A stretch of DNA of 16,686 bases from Firmicutes bacterium UBA1535 (GCA_002323775.1 DCPV01000074.1:1-16686); one strand, 5' to 3'. Positions 7,172 through 15,906 are shown, counted from the stretch's first letter. Numbers and translations are program-made. Notes: generated by a model not told the origin, from the sequence alone.

Positions 7172-8650
7172 ATAACTGGTATAGATATATATGAGGATAT
7201 TGCTAAAAGGACAAAAGGCGAGATATATTTGGGAGTTGTCGGACCTGTGAGAACTGGGAAGTCTACATTTATTAGAAGATTTTCCGAGATAATGATGTTG
7301 CCAAACATTGAGGATGAATATGTGCGTGAAAGAGCGAAAGATGAGATGCCTCAAAGTGGTACAGGGAAGACCATAACAACTACTGAGCCTAAATTTGTTC
7401 CGGGAAATGCAGTTAAGGTCACCATAAGGGATAATGTAAATACATATTTGAGGTTGATTGACTGTGTTGGCTATATGATACCAGGTGCCTTAGGACATAT
7501 TGAAGACGAACACCCAAGATTTGTAAATACCCCTTGGAGTGATAAGCAAATACCATTTGTAGAGGCTGCGGAAATAGGAACAAGAAAGGTAATCAAGGAA
7601 CATTCGACAATAGGAATTTTAGTTACAACAGACGGAAGTATAACTGACATAAACAGAGATAATTATATTATGGCTGAGGAAAGAGTCGTTAAAGAGCTAA
7701 AAGAGATTAACAAGCCTTTTGTAATTATTTTAAATACTACTAATCCACATAACGAAAACACTATTGAATTAGCTAAGCAATTAAAAGACAAATATGAAGC
7801 TCCGGTACAGCTTGTTGATTGTATGAATTTAAAGGAAAGTGATGTCGATGATTTAATTGGCAAGGTACTTTATGAGTTCCCTATTAGAGAAATTAATATT
7901 GATTTGCCAAGGTGGTTTGACGGTTTAAGCATTGAACATCCTTTAAAAAGCAGCTTTATCAATACTTTGAGAGATGATATAGACAAGTGCTATAAAATTA
8001 GTGATTTTAATGCAGAAGAAGTTTTCGGGACTGGAAAGGAACTTATCCAAGAATTCTTTGTTAAAGGTATAGAGCTTGGAACTGGAAGCATCAATGTTAA
8101 GGTAGAGATTGATAATGCGCAATACTACAGAGTAATAAGTGATATCTCAGGAGTTGAGATAGATGGAGAGCATCAAATATTAAAGCTAATAGAAGAATTA
8201 TCACAGTCTAAGAAGGAATATGACAGAGTTGCTATAGCTGTAAATGAGGCAAGGACTAAGGGTTATGGATTTGTTAAACCTTGTATTGATGATATGGTAA
8301 TTCAGACACCTGAATTATTTAAAGAGGGTGGACGTTTTGGAATTAAGATAAAAGCAAATTCGCCGTCGCTTCACATCATAAATGCAGATTTGAATACTGA
8401 ATTATCTCCAATTATTGGAAGTAAAACTCAGAGCGAGGACTTCATAAAATACATTATGAGCAGCGCAGACGATAATCCTGCTAATATATGGAATGCTGAA
8501 ATATTTGGTAAAAGCTTATACAATTTAGTTGAGGAACAGCTAGAAGGAAAGCTAACAGCTATGCCTGAAAACGCAAGAAAGAAAATCAAGAGAACAATTG
8601 AAAAGATTGTTAATGATGGCAGTGGCAGTATAATATTTATTATAATTTAG
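7172..8650 (+). CDS. spoIVA: Stage IV sporulation protein A, spore-coat basement-layer ATPase (ATA start)
   Basis: SpoIVA is a mother-cell ATPase that polymerises on the forespore surface as the base of the coat. Seen from the ATA at 7172 the protein has 492 residues, the same length as B. subtilis SpoIVA. The Walker A motif GPVRTGKS then falls at 24-31 with Lys30, and the Walker B region LIDCVG has Asp97, the same numbers as in B. subtilis. The C-terminus (MPENARKKIK, then DGSGSIIFIII) is the conserved membrane-targeting end. No ATG, GTG or TTG lies in frame between the SD (GGGGGG, 7160-7165) and the conserved domain. ATA at 7172 has ideal 6-nt spacing; ATT at 7169 is the alternative. The in-frame TTG at 7145 lacks an SD and sits at or before the expected start of transcription. 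A terminator follows. Confidence 0.95.
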   Translation: MTGIDIYEDIAKRTKGEIYLGVVGPVRTGKSTFIRRFSEIMMLPNIEDEYVRERAKDEMPQSGTGKTITTTEPKFVPGNAVKVTIRDNVNTYLRLIDCVGYMIPGALGHIEDEHPRFVNTPWSDKQIPFVEAAEIGTRKVIKEHSTIGILVTTDGSITDINRDNYIMAEERVVKELKEINKPFVIILNTTNPHNENTIELAKQLKDKYEAPVQLVDCMNLKESDVDDLIGKVLYEFPIREINIDLPRWFDGLSIEHPLKSSFINTLRDDIDKCYKISDFNAEEVFGTGKELIQEFFVKGIELGTGSINVKVEIDNAQYYRVISDISGVEIDGEHQILKLIEELSQSKKEYDRVAIAVNEARTKGYGFVKPCIDDMVIQTPELFKEGGRFGIKIKANSPSLHIINADLNTELSPIIGSKTQSEDFIKYIMSSADDNPANIWNAEIFGKSLYNLVEEQLEGKLTAMPENARKKIKRTIEKIVNDGSGSIIFIII

Positions 8651-8695
8651 CTTGTTGATTTTGTGTGCAAGGACAGTGTTGATGTGCTATTTGAT

Positions 8696-8735
8696 AAAGA
8701 ATTGATAAAATATGTAAATTTTTATCAATTCTTTT
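8696..8735 (+). terminator. Rho-independent terminator after spoIVA
   Basis: A perfect 15-bp stem: 8696-8710 (AAAGAATTGATAAAA) pairs with 8720-8734 around a 9-nt loop. The 3' arm ends in TTTT and is followed by CTTGTTTATTTTT. It lies 45 nt after the spoIVA stop. The stem is AT-rich, so its efficiency may be moderate. Confidence 0.7.
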
Positions 8736-8758
8736 CTTGTTTATTTTTAATATAAATC

Positions 8759-8788
8759 TTGCAAGATTATCAATGAATATGCTATAAT
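8759..8788 (+). promoter_or_regulatory. Sigma-A promoter with extended -10 for the HlyD-ylmE-sepF cluster
   Basis: TATAAT (8783-8788) is preceded by TGC (8780-8782), an extended -10. TTGCAA (8759-8764) is the -35 at 18-bp spacing, matching 4 of 6 consensus bases. Transcription would start near 8795, so the leader of the next gene is only about 25 nt. Confidence 0.65.
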
Positions 8789-8819
8789 AGGCTTAGTTTA
8801 GGCGAAGATGGTGTTTGAG

Positions 8820-9779
8820 ATGTCAAAAAAAAGATTTCGTTTTAGAAATTTTCTTATAATTATAGTATTTTTGGGTGTCTTAGTGAATTTATTTCTTAGA
8901 TACTACAATGATATTAGTGTGGATATTTTAGAGCTTGATGAATTAGAAGAAACTGTCAGTGTTAATGCTGTAGTTATAAAGGATGAAGTAGTTGTTAATT
9001 CTGATAGTTCTGGAAATGTTAATTATCACTATAATGAAGGTCAAAAAGTCAATGGTGGAGCTAATTTAGCAGATGTTATAGGCTCAGAGAATAAAAAAAT
9101 CTTTTCTCCGAAATCAGGGTTTATTACTTATGTTTTTGATGGTCTTGAAGATAGCTTTAAATACAGTGAAGTTTCAAGTATAATGCCAAGTAGATTGCAA
9201 AATATTGAAGAAACTGTTGTAAATACTGCAAACATTAATACTGCTAATAGTGGGGACAAGCTCTTAAAAGTAGTAAATGATTTTGAGTACTATATGGTTT
9301 GTCTAGTTAATAATGTAGATATTGCAATGTATGAGGAAAATACATATATAAGAGTAAAATTTGAAGGTTTTGATAAAATAATATTTGGATATTTGGAAAA
9401 AATTAATTCTGGAAATGATGAATCTGTTTTAGTAATAAGATTTGACGATTTTTTCCACAAGGTGTATAATAAAAGGATAACAAAGATATCACTCATAAAA
9501 AATCTTTTTGAAGGTATAAAGGTTGATAAAAGAGCAGTTGTAGAAAAGGATGGAATTAAGGGTGTGTATATTAAAGACGTTAGCAATATTATAAAGTTTC
9601 TGCCTTTAGAGATAATAGGTGGCAACGAAAAATACTATATTGTTTCGCCTGGTGAAAGCATTGCAGATGGTGGCAGAGGAAGAATCACTATTAATGATAA
9701 AATATATTCAACAGTTAAAGTCTTTGACAAGCTTGTTTTAAAACCTGACGATGTCTATGAGGGACAGATAGTTGATTAG
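8820..9779 (+). CDS. HlyD-like membrane-anchored protein of the ylm/sepF cluster
   Basis: A 319-residue protein with a short basic N-terminus (MSKKRFRFRN), one transmembrane helix at about 11-28, and an extracytoplasmic part. The first soluble segment (VSVNAVVIKDEVVVN, then GNVNYHYNEGQKVNGG) resembles the half barrel-sandwich (biotinyl-lipoyl-like) motif of HlyD/efflux adaptor proteins. No ABC or RND partner lies nearby, so an efflux role is not supported by context. Its place ahead of ylmE-sepF suggests a cell-envelope or division role (inference). The start is uncertain: the ATG at 8820 gives a typical N-terminus with GGTG as a weak SD, while the in-frame ATG at 8808 would add four residues and leave a leader of about 13 nt. 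It ends 20 nt before ylmE. Confidence 0.7.
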   Translation: MSKKRFRFRNFLIIIVFLGVLVNLFLRYYNDISVDILELDELEETVSVNAVVIKDEVVVNSDSSGNVNYHYNEGQKVNGGANLADVIGSENKKIFSPKSGFITYVFDGLEDSFKYSEVSSIMPSRLQNIEETVVNTANINTANSGDKLLKVVNDFEYYMVCLVNNVDIAMYEENTYIRVKFEGFDKIIFGYLEKINSGNDESVLVIRFDDFFHKVYNKRITKISLIKNLFEGIKVDKRAVVEKDGIKGVYIKDVSNIIKFLPLEIIGGNEKYYIVSPGESIADGGRGRITINDKIYSTVKVFDKLVLKPDDVYEGQIVD

Positions 9780-9799
9780 TTTTGAAAGGATTGTAGATT

Positions 9800-10492
9800 A
9801 TGAATATAGCACAAAATATCGCAGATATATTAAAAAGTATTGAAGAATCAGCTAAAAAGCTTGGTAAAAGCTTAGAAGATATAACAGTGATAGCTGTTAC
9901 AAAAACAGTTGACAGCAGCAGAGCATTACAAGCCTTTGAAGCTGGCTTAAGCGATTTAGGTGAAAATAGAGTTCAAGAATTTGTTAATAAGCATGAAAAT
10001 TTAAAAAATTATGATATAGATTGGCATATTATTGGACATTTACAAAAAAATAAAGTAAAATATATAATAGGTAAGGTTAAACTTATACATTCTTTAGAGT
10101 CATTATCCTTGGCAGAGGAGAGAGATAAACGTTCAAAGCAACATGGTATTGTTACAGATGTTTTGGTAGAATTAAATATTGCCGAAGAAGAAAGTAAGTT
10201 TGGTATAAAAAAAGATAATTTAATTGATTTTTTAAAGTCTGTAAAAGAATTTGAAAATATTAGAATAGTGGGACTGATGACAGTTGCACCTTTTGCAGAG
10301 AACAAGGAAGATGTTAGATGGGTATTTAAAGAAATGAAACATTTATATGACACAATATCAAATATGAGCTTCAAAAACGTAGAAATGAAATTTTTGTCTA
10401 TGGGTATGACAAATGACTATGATGTAGCCATAGAAGAAGGAGCAAATATTATACGAATAGGAACTGCTATATTTGGCAGTAGAAGCATATAG
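9800..10492 (+). CDS. ylmE: YggS/YlmE family pyridoxal-5'-phosphate homeostasis protein
   Basis: A 230-residue protein of the YggS/PROSC family, a single-domain TIM barrel that binds PLP and buffers vitamin B6 and amino-acid pools; it has no known catalytic activity. The PLP lysine is K35 in VTKT. Further family signatures are LGENRVQE, the WHIIGHLQKNK segment, and the phosphate-binding end (SMGMTNDYD and IRIGTAIFG). The SD AAAGGA (9785-9790) stands 9 nt from the ATG. It is the usual neighbour of sepF in Firmicutes (ylmE in B. subtilis) and is likely co-transcribed with the preceding gene. Confidence 0.95.
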   Translation: MNIAQNIADILKSIEESAKKLGKSLEDITVIAVTKTVDSSRALQAFEAGLSDLGENRVQEFVNKHENLKNYDIDWHIIGHLQKNKVKYIIGKVKLIHSLESLSLAEERDKRSKQHGIVTDVLVELNIAEEESKFGIKKDNLIDFLKSVKEFENIRIVGLMTVAPFAENKEDVRWVFKEMKHLYDTISNMSFKNVEMKFLSMGMTNDYDVAIEEGANIIRIGTAIFGSRSI

Positions 10493-10606
10493 TGTCTTTA
10501 ATTAAATGCTAATAGAGGTTGTTCTATATTAGTGGATTGAAAATAGATAAAAGAGCGAAACTTTTATAGCTCTATAAAAATATTTGAATTTTGGGAGGAA
10601 AAAGAG

Positions 10607-11068
10607 ATGAGTTTTATGAATAAAATGAAAAACTTTATAGGCTTAAATGATGTTGAAGAAGATGAAGATTATGAAGAGGAAGTAGAAACAAGCGAATACA
10701 AGCAAGCAGAACAGCCAAGACAAGTAAACAACAATCTTAACTCATATGGAAAGAAAGGCAATGTAATCAAAGTTCATTCAAATAGTGATATGAAGTTATT
10801 TATCTGTGAGCCTGAAAAATATGAGGATTGTACAAGAGCTGTTGATGAACTGAAAAACAGAAAGGCTGTTGTTTTAAATATTGAGAGCTTAGATTTAGAA
10901 GATCAAAGACAGATATTTGAATTTATAAAGGGAGCTGTTTATGCTTTAGAGGCTAGTATACAAAAAGTATCTAAGGGTATATTTGTTATTGCTCCAGTCA
11001 ATGTTCAGATAGATGGAAGAATGGGCGAAAAAGAAAAATTCGAAAGAAATTTATATTATAATAAATAG
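10607..11068 (+). CDS. sepF: Cell division protein SepF
   Basis: A 153-residue protein, the same size as B. subtilis SepF. SepF binds FtsZ, bundles its filaments and tethers them to the membrane. The N-terminus (MSFMNKMKNFIGL) is the expected membrane-binding amphipathic helix. It is followed by a highly acidic linker (about 15-30) and a Gln/Asn-rich spacer. The C-terminal SepF domain spans about 52-140 (NRKAVVLNIESLDLEDQRQI, then VSKGIFVIAPVNVQI). GGGAGGA (10593-10599) is a strong SD 7 nt from the ATG. The 114-nt gap after ylmE has no clear terminator or promoter but can form two mutually exclusive small hairpins. Confidence 0.95.
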   Translation: MSFMNKMKNFIGLNDVEEDEDYEEEVETSEYKQAEQPRQVNNNLNSYGKKGNVIKVHSNSDMKLFICEPEKYEDCTRAVDELKNRKAVVLNIESLDLEDQRQIFEFIKGAVYALEASIQKVSKGIFVIAPVNVQIDGRMGEKEKFERNLYYNK

Positions 11069-11186
11069 TTTGAAATTATTAGTTTTACATTGTGAATTTT
11101 GCAAAAATTCAAACTGTATAGCTTTTATTTGAATACAAATTTTTAGACTTAAATAAGGAAGATGGGAGTATAAATTAGTAATATAT

Positions 11187-11444
11187 ATGGCAAGACGATT
11201 AGTTTTAATTTTAGTAAATATTGTTCAATTTGCAATATTAGCAAGAGTGGTATTATCATTTTTTCCAGATTTAAGATACAATAGATTTGCAGATATAGTA
11301 TATAAAATAACTGACCCTATCATAAAACCGTGTCAAGAGATTTTATATAAAATTGGACTAGGTAATACTATGTTTGATTTTTCACCTATACTTGCTTATT
11401 TTATCTTAAGGGTTATAGTTTACTTAGTCTTTTTAGTTTTGTAA
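11187..11444 (+). CDS. ylmG: YggT family membrane protein (YlmG)
   Basis: An 85-residue membrane protein with two hydrophobic helices (about 4-25 and 66-85) around a conserved loop, ITDPIIKPCQ, the YggT family signature. The family is linked to cell division and nucleoid or thylakoid organisation, but its molecular role is unknown. Its place right after sepF is the usual one. The start is odd: the only nearby SD, GGGAG (11164-11168), is 18 nt from the ATG, and no other start codon lies in frame between them. The 118-nt leader contains an 8-bp hairpin (11093-11111) but no T tract. Confidence 0.9.
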   Translation: MARRLVLILVNIVQFAILARVVLSFFPDLRYNRFADIVYKITDPIIKPCQEILYKIGLGNTMFDFSPILAYFILRVIVYLVFLVL

Positions 11445-11468
11445 TTAATAATAGATTTATGGTATAAA
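11439..11468 (+). promoter_or_regulatory. Possible sigma-A promoter for ylmH
   Basis: TATAAA (11463-11468) is preceded by TGG (11460-11462), an extended -10. TTGTAA (11439-11444), overlapping the end of ylmG, is a partial -35 at 18 bp. The TGG-extended form resembles the promoter at 102-130. Transcription would start near 11475, about 100 nt before the ylmH start. Confidence 0.4.
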
Positions 11469-11578
11469 ATGGTAAGCGTTTTAAAAGTTATATAGAAAGT
11501 AGTTGCCGTGTTTATGTATTTAAGTTTACTTTTTTAGGCGAATTTAGATATGTAACGCAATAGGTGTATAGCATAATT

Positions 11579-12382
11579 ATGAAAGATTTTACGAAATATT
11601 ATGATTTTATAACTGACGAGGAGACAAGACTGTCAGTTAGAAAAGTTGCAGATAAGGCTCTATTAGTTTCAAAAAATTGTAGTCCTCTTTCTACAGATTT
11701 TGTTAATCAAAATGTGATTGATTATAGTATTCCTATTATTAATAATTTTGATATCAATTATAAACTTTTCCCAAACTATGAGCATAGCGAGAGGAAAAGT
11801 TTAATTTTATATCCATCCTTTGAGGACAATGTGGATGAAAGTGAATTTATAACAGCACTGAGGATAAACAATAGATCAAAGTTTAAAGAGCTTGATCACA
11901 GTAATTATTTAGGTTCTTTGATGAGCCTTGGCATAGAAAGAAGCAAGATTGGCGATATATATGTTCATGACAATTATGCAGATGTAATTTGTCATGCAGA
12001 TTTAGCTGATACTATAATTTATAATTTAGAACAAATTGGAAGAAATAAAATTGAGATTGAAAAAATAGATGTTGGGAATGTATCATTTAAAGAGCCTGAT
12101 TTTGTTCTTTTGACTATTAATGTTAGTTCGATGAGATTGGATAATGTTGTTAAGGCTTTAATAAATAAATCTCGTGATATAGGAACTGATTTGATTAAAG
12201 CAGGTGATGTTAAAGTCAATTTCGTACCTGAAGAAAAAGCATCGTTATTACTTGAAAAAGGTGATTTAATATCAGTTAGAAGGTACGGGAGATTTCTAAT
12301 ATATAATGAAAACGGAAATACTAAAAGCGGTAAAATCAGATTAGAAATTAAATATTATACCAATGTTAATTCGAAGAATTGA
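11579..12382 (+). CDS. ylmH: YlmH family S4-domain RNA-binding protein
   Basis: A 267-residue protein of the YlmH family. In B. subtilis YlmH binds stalled ribosomal 50S-peptidyl-tRNA complexes and takes part in ribosome quality control. Residues about 1-180 are the YlmH N-terminal region (LGSLMSLGIERSKIGDIYVH). Residues about 185-250 form the C-terminal S4 domain (VSSMRLDNVVKALINKSRD, AGDVKVN, LLEKGDLISVRRYGRF). The start is uncertain: the ATG at 11579 has AGGTG 12 nt upstream. An in-frame GTG at 11564 would add five residues but would use part of that SD as its own start. The gene follows ylmG as in other Firmicutes. divIVA, its usual downstream neighbour, is absent. Confidence 0.93.
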   Translation: MKDFTKYYDFITDEETRLSVRKVADKALLVSKNCSPLSTDFVNQNVIDYSIPIINNFDINYKLFPNYEHSERKSLILYPSFEDNVDESEFITALRINNRSKFKELDHSNYLGSLMSLGIERSKIGDIYVHDNYADVICHADLADTIIYNLEQIGRNKIEIEKIDVGNVSFKEPDFVLLTINVSSMRLDNVVKALINKSRDIGTDLIKAGDVKVNFVPEEKASLLLEKGDLISVRRYGRFLIYNENGNTKSGKIRLEIKYYTNVNSKN

Positions 12383-12523
12383 AATTATGCTGATTCCAAG
12401 AGCTAGCTAAAGTAAATTAGGGAAATTAATAAGATATGGATATTTATAATAATTTGATATAAGAGATGATTTGTTGATTTTTAAATGCAAATATTTAATA
12501 TACAAGCGAAAGGATTATAAAAA

Positions 12524-13219
12524 ATGAAAAACATTGGAATTATTGGTGCTATGGAAGAAGAAGTAGCAGCACTCATAAAACACTATGGCAGTACCCAAAA
12601 GACTAAATTTTTAGATTTTGAATTTAATATTTTAAAATATAAGGATAAAAAAATAGTTGTTGTAGTATCAGGTATAGGTAAAGTAAATTCTGCTATATGT
12701 ACACAGCTTCTGATAGACAGATTTAATGTTGATTGTGTAGTTAATTCAGGGATAGCTGGTGCTATATCAGAAAAGCTTGATATTGCAGATATTGTTTTTT
12801 CAAGTGACTTGATTCAGCATGATGTAAATGCTGTTAATTTTGGATATAAAATAGGTCAAATACCTAGAATGGGTGATAATTATATATTTAAAGGAGATAA
12901 AAATCTTCTTGATAAAATGGAACAAATTGCTCAAAATAAGGATATTAAATATTTTGTGGGCAGGATTGTATCTGGTGATGAGTTTGTTTCAACAAATTCT
13001 AAAAAGCAGTGGCTAAAGGATAGCTTTGATGCAATGTGTACTGATATGGAAAGTGCTTCAATTGCTCATGTTTGCTTTTTGAATAAGATTCCATTTATGG
13101 CAATAAGATGTATATCTGACACAGCAGATGATAGGGCAAATATGGTATACAAAGAGTTCGAAGAAATAGCACTTAAAAAATGCTTTGCAATATCAAGTGC
13201 TTTAATAGAGGAGATATAA
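12524..13219 (+). CDS. mtnN: 5'-methylthioadenosine/S-adenosylhomocysteine nucleosidase
   Basis: A 231-residue enzyme that cleaves adenine from 5'-methylthioadenosine and S-adenosylhomocysteine, recycling products of SAM-dependent reactions in the cytoplasm. The N-terminal GIIGAMEEEV contains E13, equivalent to the E. coli acid E12. E176 in TDMES and D199 in SDTAD match the catalytic E174 and D197. VNSGIAGA is the ribose/phosphate loop region. The SD GAAAGGAT lies about 8 nt from the ATG. The 141-nt gap after ylmH holds no SAM riboswitch or terminator that I can see, and only very weak promoter-like matches. The stop codon lies 2 nt before lspA, and the lspA SD is inside this gene, so the two are translationally close. 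Confidence 0.95.
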   Translation: MKNIGIIGAMEEEVAALIKHYGSTQKTKFLDFEFNILKYKDKKIVVVVSGIGKVNSAICTQLLIDRFNVDCVVNSGIAGAISEKLDIADIVFSSDLIQHDVNAVNFGYKIGQIPRMGDNYIFKGDKNLLDKMEQIAQNKDIKYFVGRIVSGDEFVSTNSKKQWLKDSFDAMCTDMESASIAHVCFLNKIPFMAIRCISDTADDRANMVYKEFEEIALKKCFAISSALIEEI

Positions 13220-13221
13220 GT

Positions 13222-13689
13222 ATGTATATTATATACGGATTAATAACCATTGCTTCGATAATATTAGACCAAATTACGAAATATTTAGCGGTCATAAACT
13301 TAAAGGATAAAGTTTCCTTTCATATTATTGGAGATTTCTTAAGATTTACATATGTTGAAAACAGAGGTGCGGCATTTGGTATGCTGCAAAATCAAAGATG
13401 GTTTTTTATAATTTCTACAACTGTATTGACAATTTTATTGATATACATGATTTGGTTTAATAAAAAGATTACTAATCCTGCAAAATTGGTTTTATCACTT
13501 GTATTTGGCGGAGCTATGGGAAACTTTATTGACAGATTGAGACTTGGATATGTTGTAGATTTTGCTGATGTTAGGTTTGGTAAATTCTATAATTTTCCAG
13601 TGTTTAATGTAGCGGACAGCTGTCTTGTTGTTGGTATCGGAATATTAATTTTATTGATTTTATTTAATAAGTTTGAGAAAGTTGAATAA
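13222..13689 (+). CDS. lspA: Lipoprotein signal peptidase (signal peptidase II)
   Basis: A 155-residue membrane aspartyl protease that removes the signal peptide of diacylated prolipoproteins; it would process the lipoprotein encoded at 4811. There are four hydrophobic helices. Conserved elements are D16 in LDQITK, VENRGAAFG (45-53), the first catalytic Asp D113 after GNFIDRLRLGYVVDF, and the second, D132, in FPVFNVADS. The ATG at 13222 is set by AGAGGAG (13207-13213), 8 nt away; an in-frame ATG at 13180 inside mtnN would give a longer N-terminus that the family lacks. It is followed by rluD as in B. subtilis. Confidence 0.97.
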   Translation: MYIIYGLITIASIILDQITKYLAVINLKDKVSFHIIGDFLRFTYVENRGAAFGMLQNQRWFFIISTTVLTILLIYMIWFNKKITNPAKLVLSLVFGGAMGNFIDRLRLGYVVDFADVRFGKFYNFPVFNVADSCLVVGIGILILLILFNKFEKVE

Positions 13690-13771
13690 TGTTAGTATTT
13701 GGATTTAATTTGTTTTGATTGTTATTTAACATAAATGTTGTATATTAGTATAAAAAGGAATGAAATTATTA

Positions 13772-15228
<1,457 letters not shown>

Positions 15229-15281
15229 GCGTTTAACAAAAACAGCTTTTATCTTAAATTAAATGAAAAACTATATACTTT

Positions 15282-15327
15282 AGAACAGATTTGAAATAAC
15301 CAAAAAAATGAAATCTGTTCTTTTTTT
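15282..15327 (+). terminator. Rho-independent terminator after pyrR
   Basis: AGAACAGATTT (15282-15292) pairs perfectly with AAATCTGTTCT (15311-15321) around an 18-nt loop, followed by a run of seven T (15321-15327). It ends the lspA-rluD-pyrR unit. Confidence 0.88.
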
Positions 15328-15405
15328 ATAAAAAACAAAATTATTGAGAGTATACAGTAAAGAAAGAATGAGTAGTTTTATTTTAAATGTTTTTAAATTT
15401 TTATA

Positions 15406-15434
15406 TTGACGCCAAACAAAAAGTATGATATAAT
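15406..15434 (+). promoter_or_regulatory. Near-consensus sigma-A promoter with extended -10
   Basis: TTGACG (15406-15411, 5 of 6) and TATAAT (15429-15434, 6 of 6) are exactly 17 bp apart, and TGA precedes the -10 as an extended element. This is the strongest promoter in the window. The start point near 15441 gives a leader of about 55 nt before the small membrane protein gene. Confidence 0.88.
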
Positions 15435-15494
15435 GCAAAATAGCAGAGAACATCCAACATAATACAATAAAATATTAAAATGGAGGTATTCACA

Positions 15495-15806
15495 ATGATG
15501 ACCAGTATGTTGAAACTTAATCTTAGTAATGGCATTGTAATTGAAACGAATACTCTAATGGTTGGTTTAGTAGCGTTTTTAATGCTTTATTCTTTAAGCA
15601 TTATCAGATACGCTATTAAAATGAATTTCTGCATTAAAGTTAACTTTTTGACACTTGAGAGTCCAAGGGGTTCAAGTGCTCAGGTTAATTATTACGACAC
15701 GATGTTAAAGTACAAAGATAAAATGTCGGCGATAGCTCCCATTATATCGTTGAAACCAAGAAATATTTTAGAATGGGTTATGATATTTTTTAAAAAATCT
15801 AAGTAA
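15495..15806 (+). CDS. Small membrane protein of unknown function
   Basis: A 103-residue protein that I do not recognise. Residues about 20-40 (MVGLVAFLMLYSLSIIRYAI) form one clear transmembrane helix, followed by a basic and polar region with LESPRGSSAQVNYYD, and a hydrophobic C-terminal patch (ILEWVMIFF) before a lysine-rich end. The SD GGAGGT (15482-15487) puts the start at the ATG of 15495 (or the next codon, also ATG, at 15498). An in-frame ATG at 15480 overlaps this SD and is unlikely. It is driven by its own near-consensus promoter and stands alone between the pyrR terminator and the hairpin at 15849-15906. The promoter, the SD and the clean reading frame make it a real gene; the function is unknown. 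Confidence 0.75.
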   Translation: MMTSMLKLNLSNGIVIETNTLMVGLVAFLMLYSLSIIRYAIKMNFCIKVNFLTLESPRGSSAQVNYYDTMLKYKDKMSAIAPIISLKPRNILEWVMIFFKKSK

Positions 15807-15828
15807 GTATTAATCTAGGAGGAGCATT

Positions 15829-15858
15829 TTGAGTTTAGCTAAAAGTACAATAGGATAG
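15829..15858 (+). CDS. Possible nine-codon micro-ORF behind a strong SD
   Basis: AGGAGGAG (15817-15824) is a near-perfect SD. Six bases after AGGAGG, a TTG at 15829 opens a frame reading (M)SLAKSTIG and closing with TAG at 15856-15858. The stop lies inside the left arm of the following hairpin. It begins 22 nt after the stop of the membrane protein gene, so it would be on the same mRNA. It could be a tiny peptide, the remnant of a lost gene, or a chance SD. The sequence shows only that the SD and frame exist. Confidence 0.3.
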   Translation: MSLAKSTIG

Positions 15859-15906
15859 TCGAGATTAAATTGTTAATAATATTTAATCTCGACTATCTTA
15901 TTTTTT
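15849..15906 (+). terminator. Strong terminator hairpin between convergent genes
   Basis: A perfect 17-bp stem, 15854-15870 (GATAGTCGAGATTAAAT) with 15881-15897, around a 10-nt loop. It extends outward with a G-T and several A-T pairs. TTATTTTTT follows on the + strand, so it ends the small membrane protein transcript. On the - strand the flank is less T-rich (TATTGTACTTTT), so it may also end the convergent purH transcript, less efficiently. Confidence 0.85.

Noticed and set aside
11093..11111. 8-bp hairpin (TGAATTTT/AAAATTCA) after sepF as a terminator
   Set aside because: It has no following T run and a 3-nt loop in very AT-rich DNA; it is too weak to call a terminator.
12383..12523. SAM-related riboswitch upstream of mtnN
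   Set aside because: No SAM-I, SAM-II or SAH-type conserved core or terminator hairpin is visible in the 141 nt.
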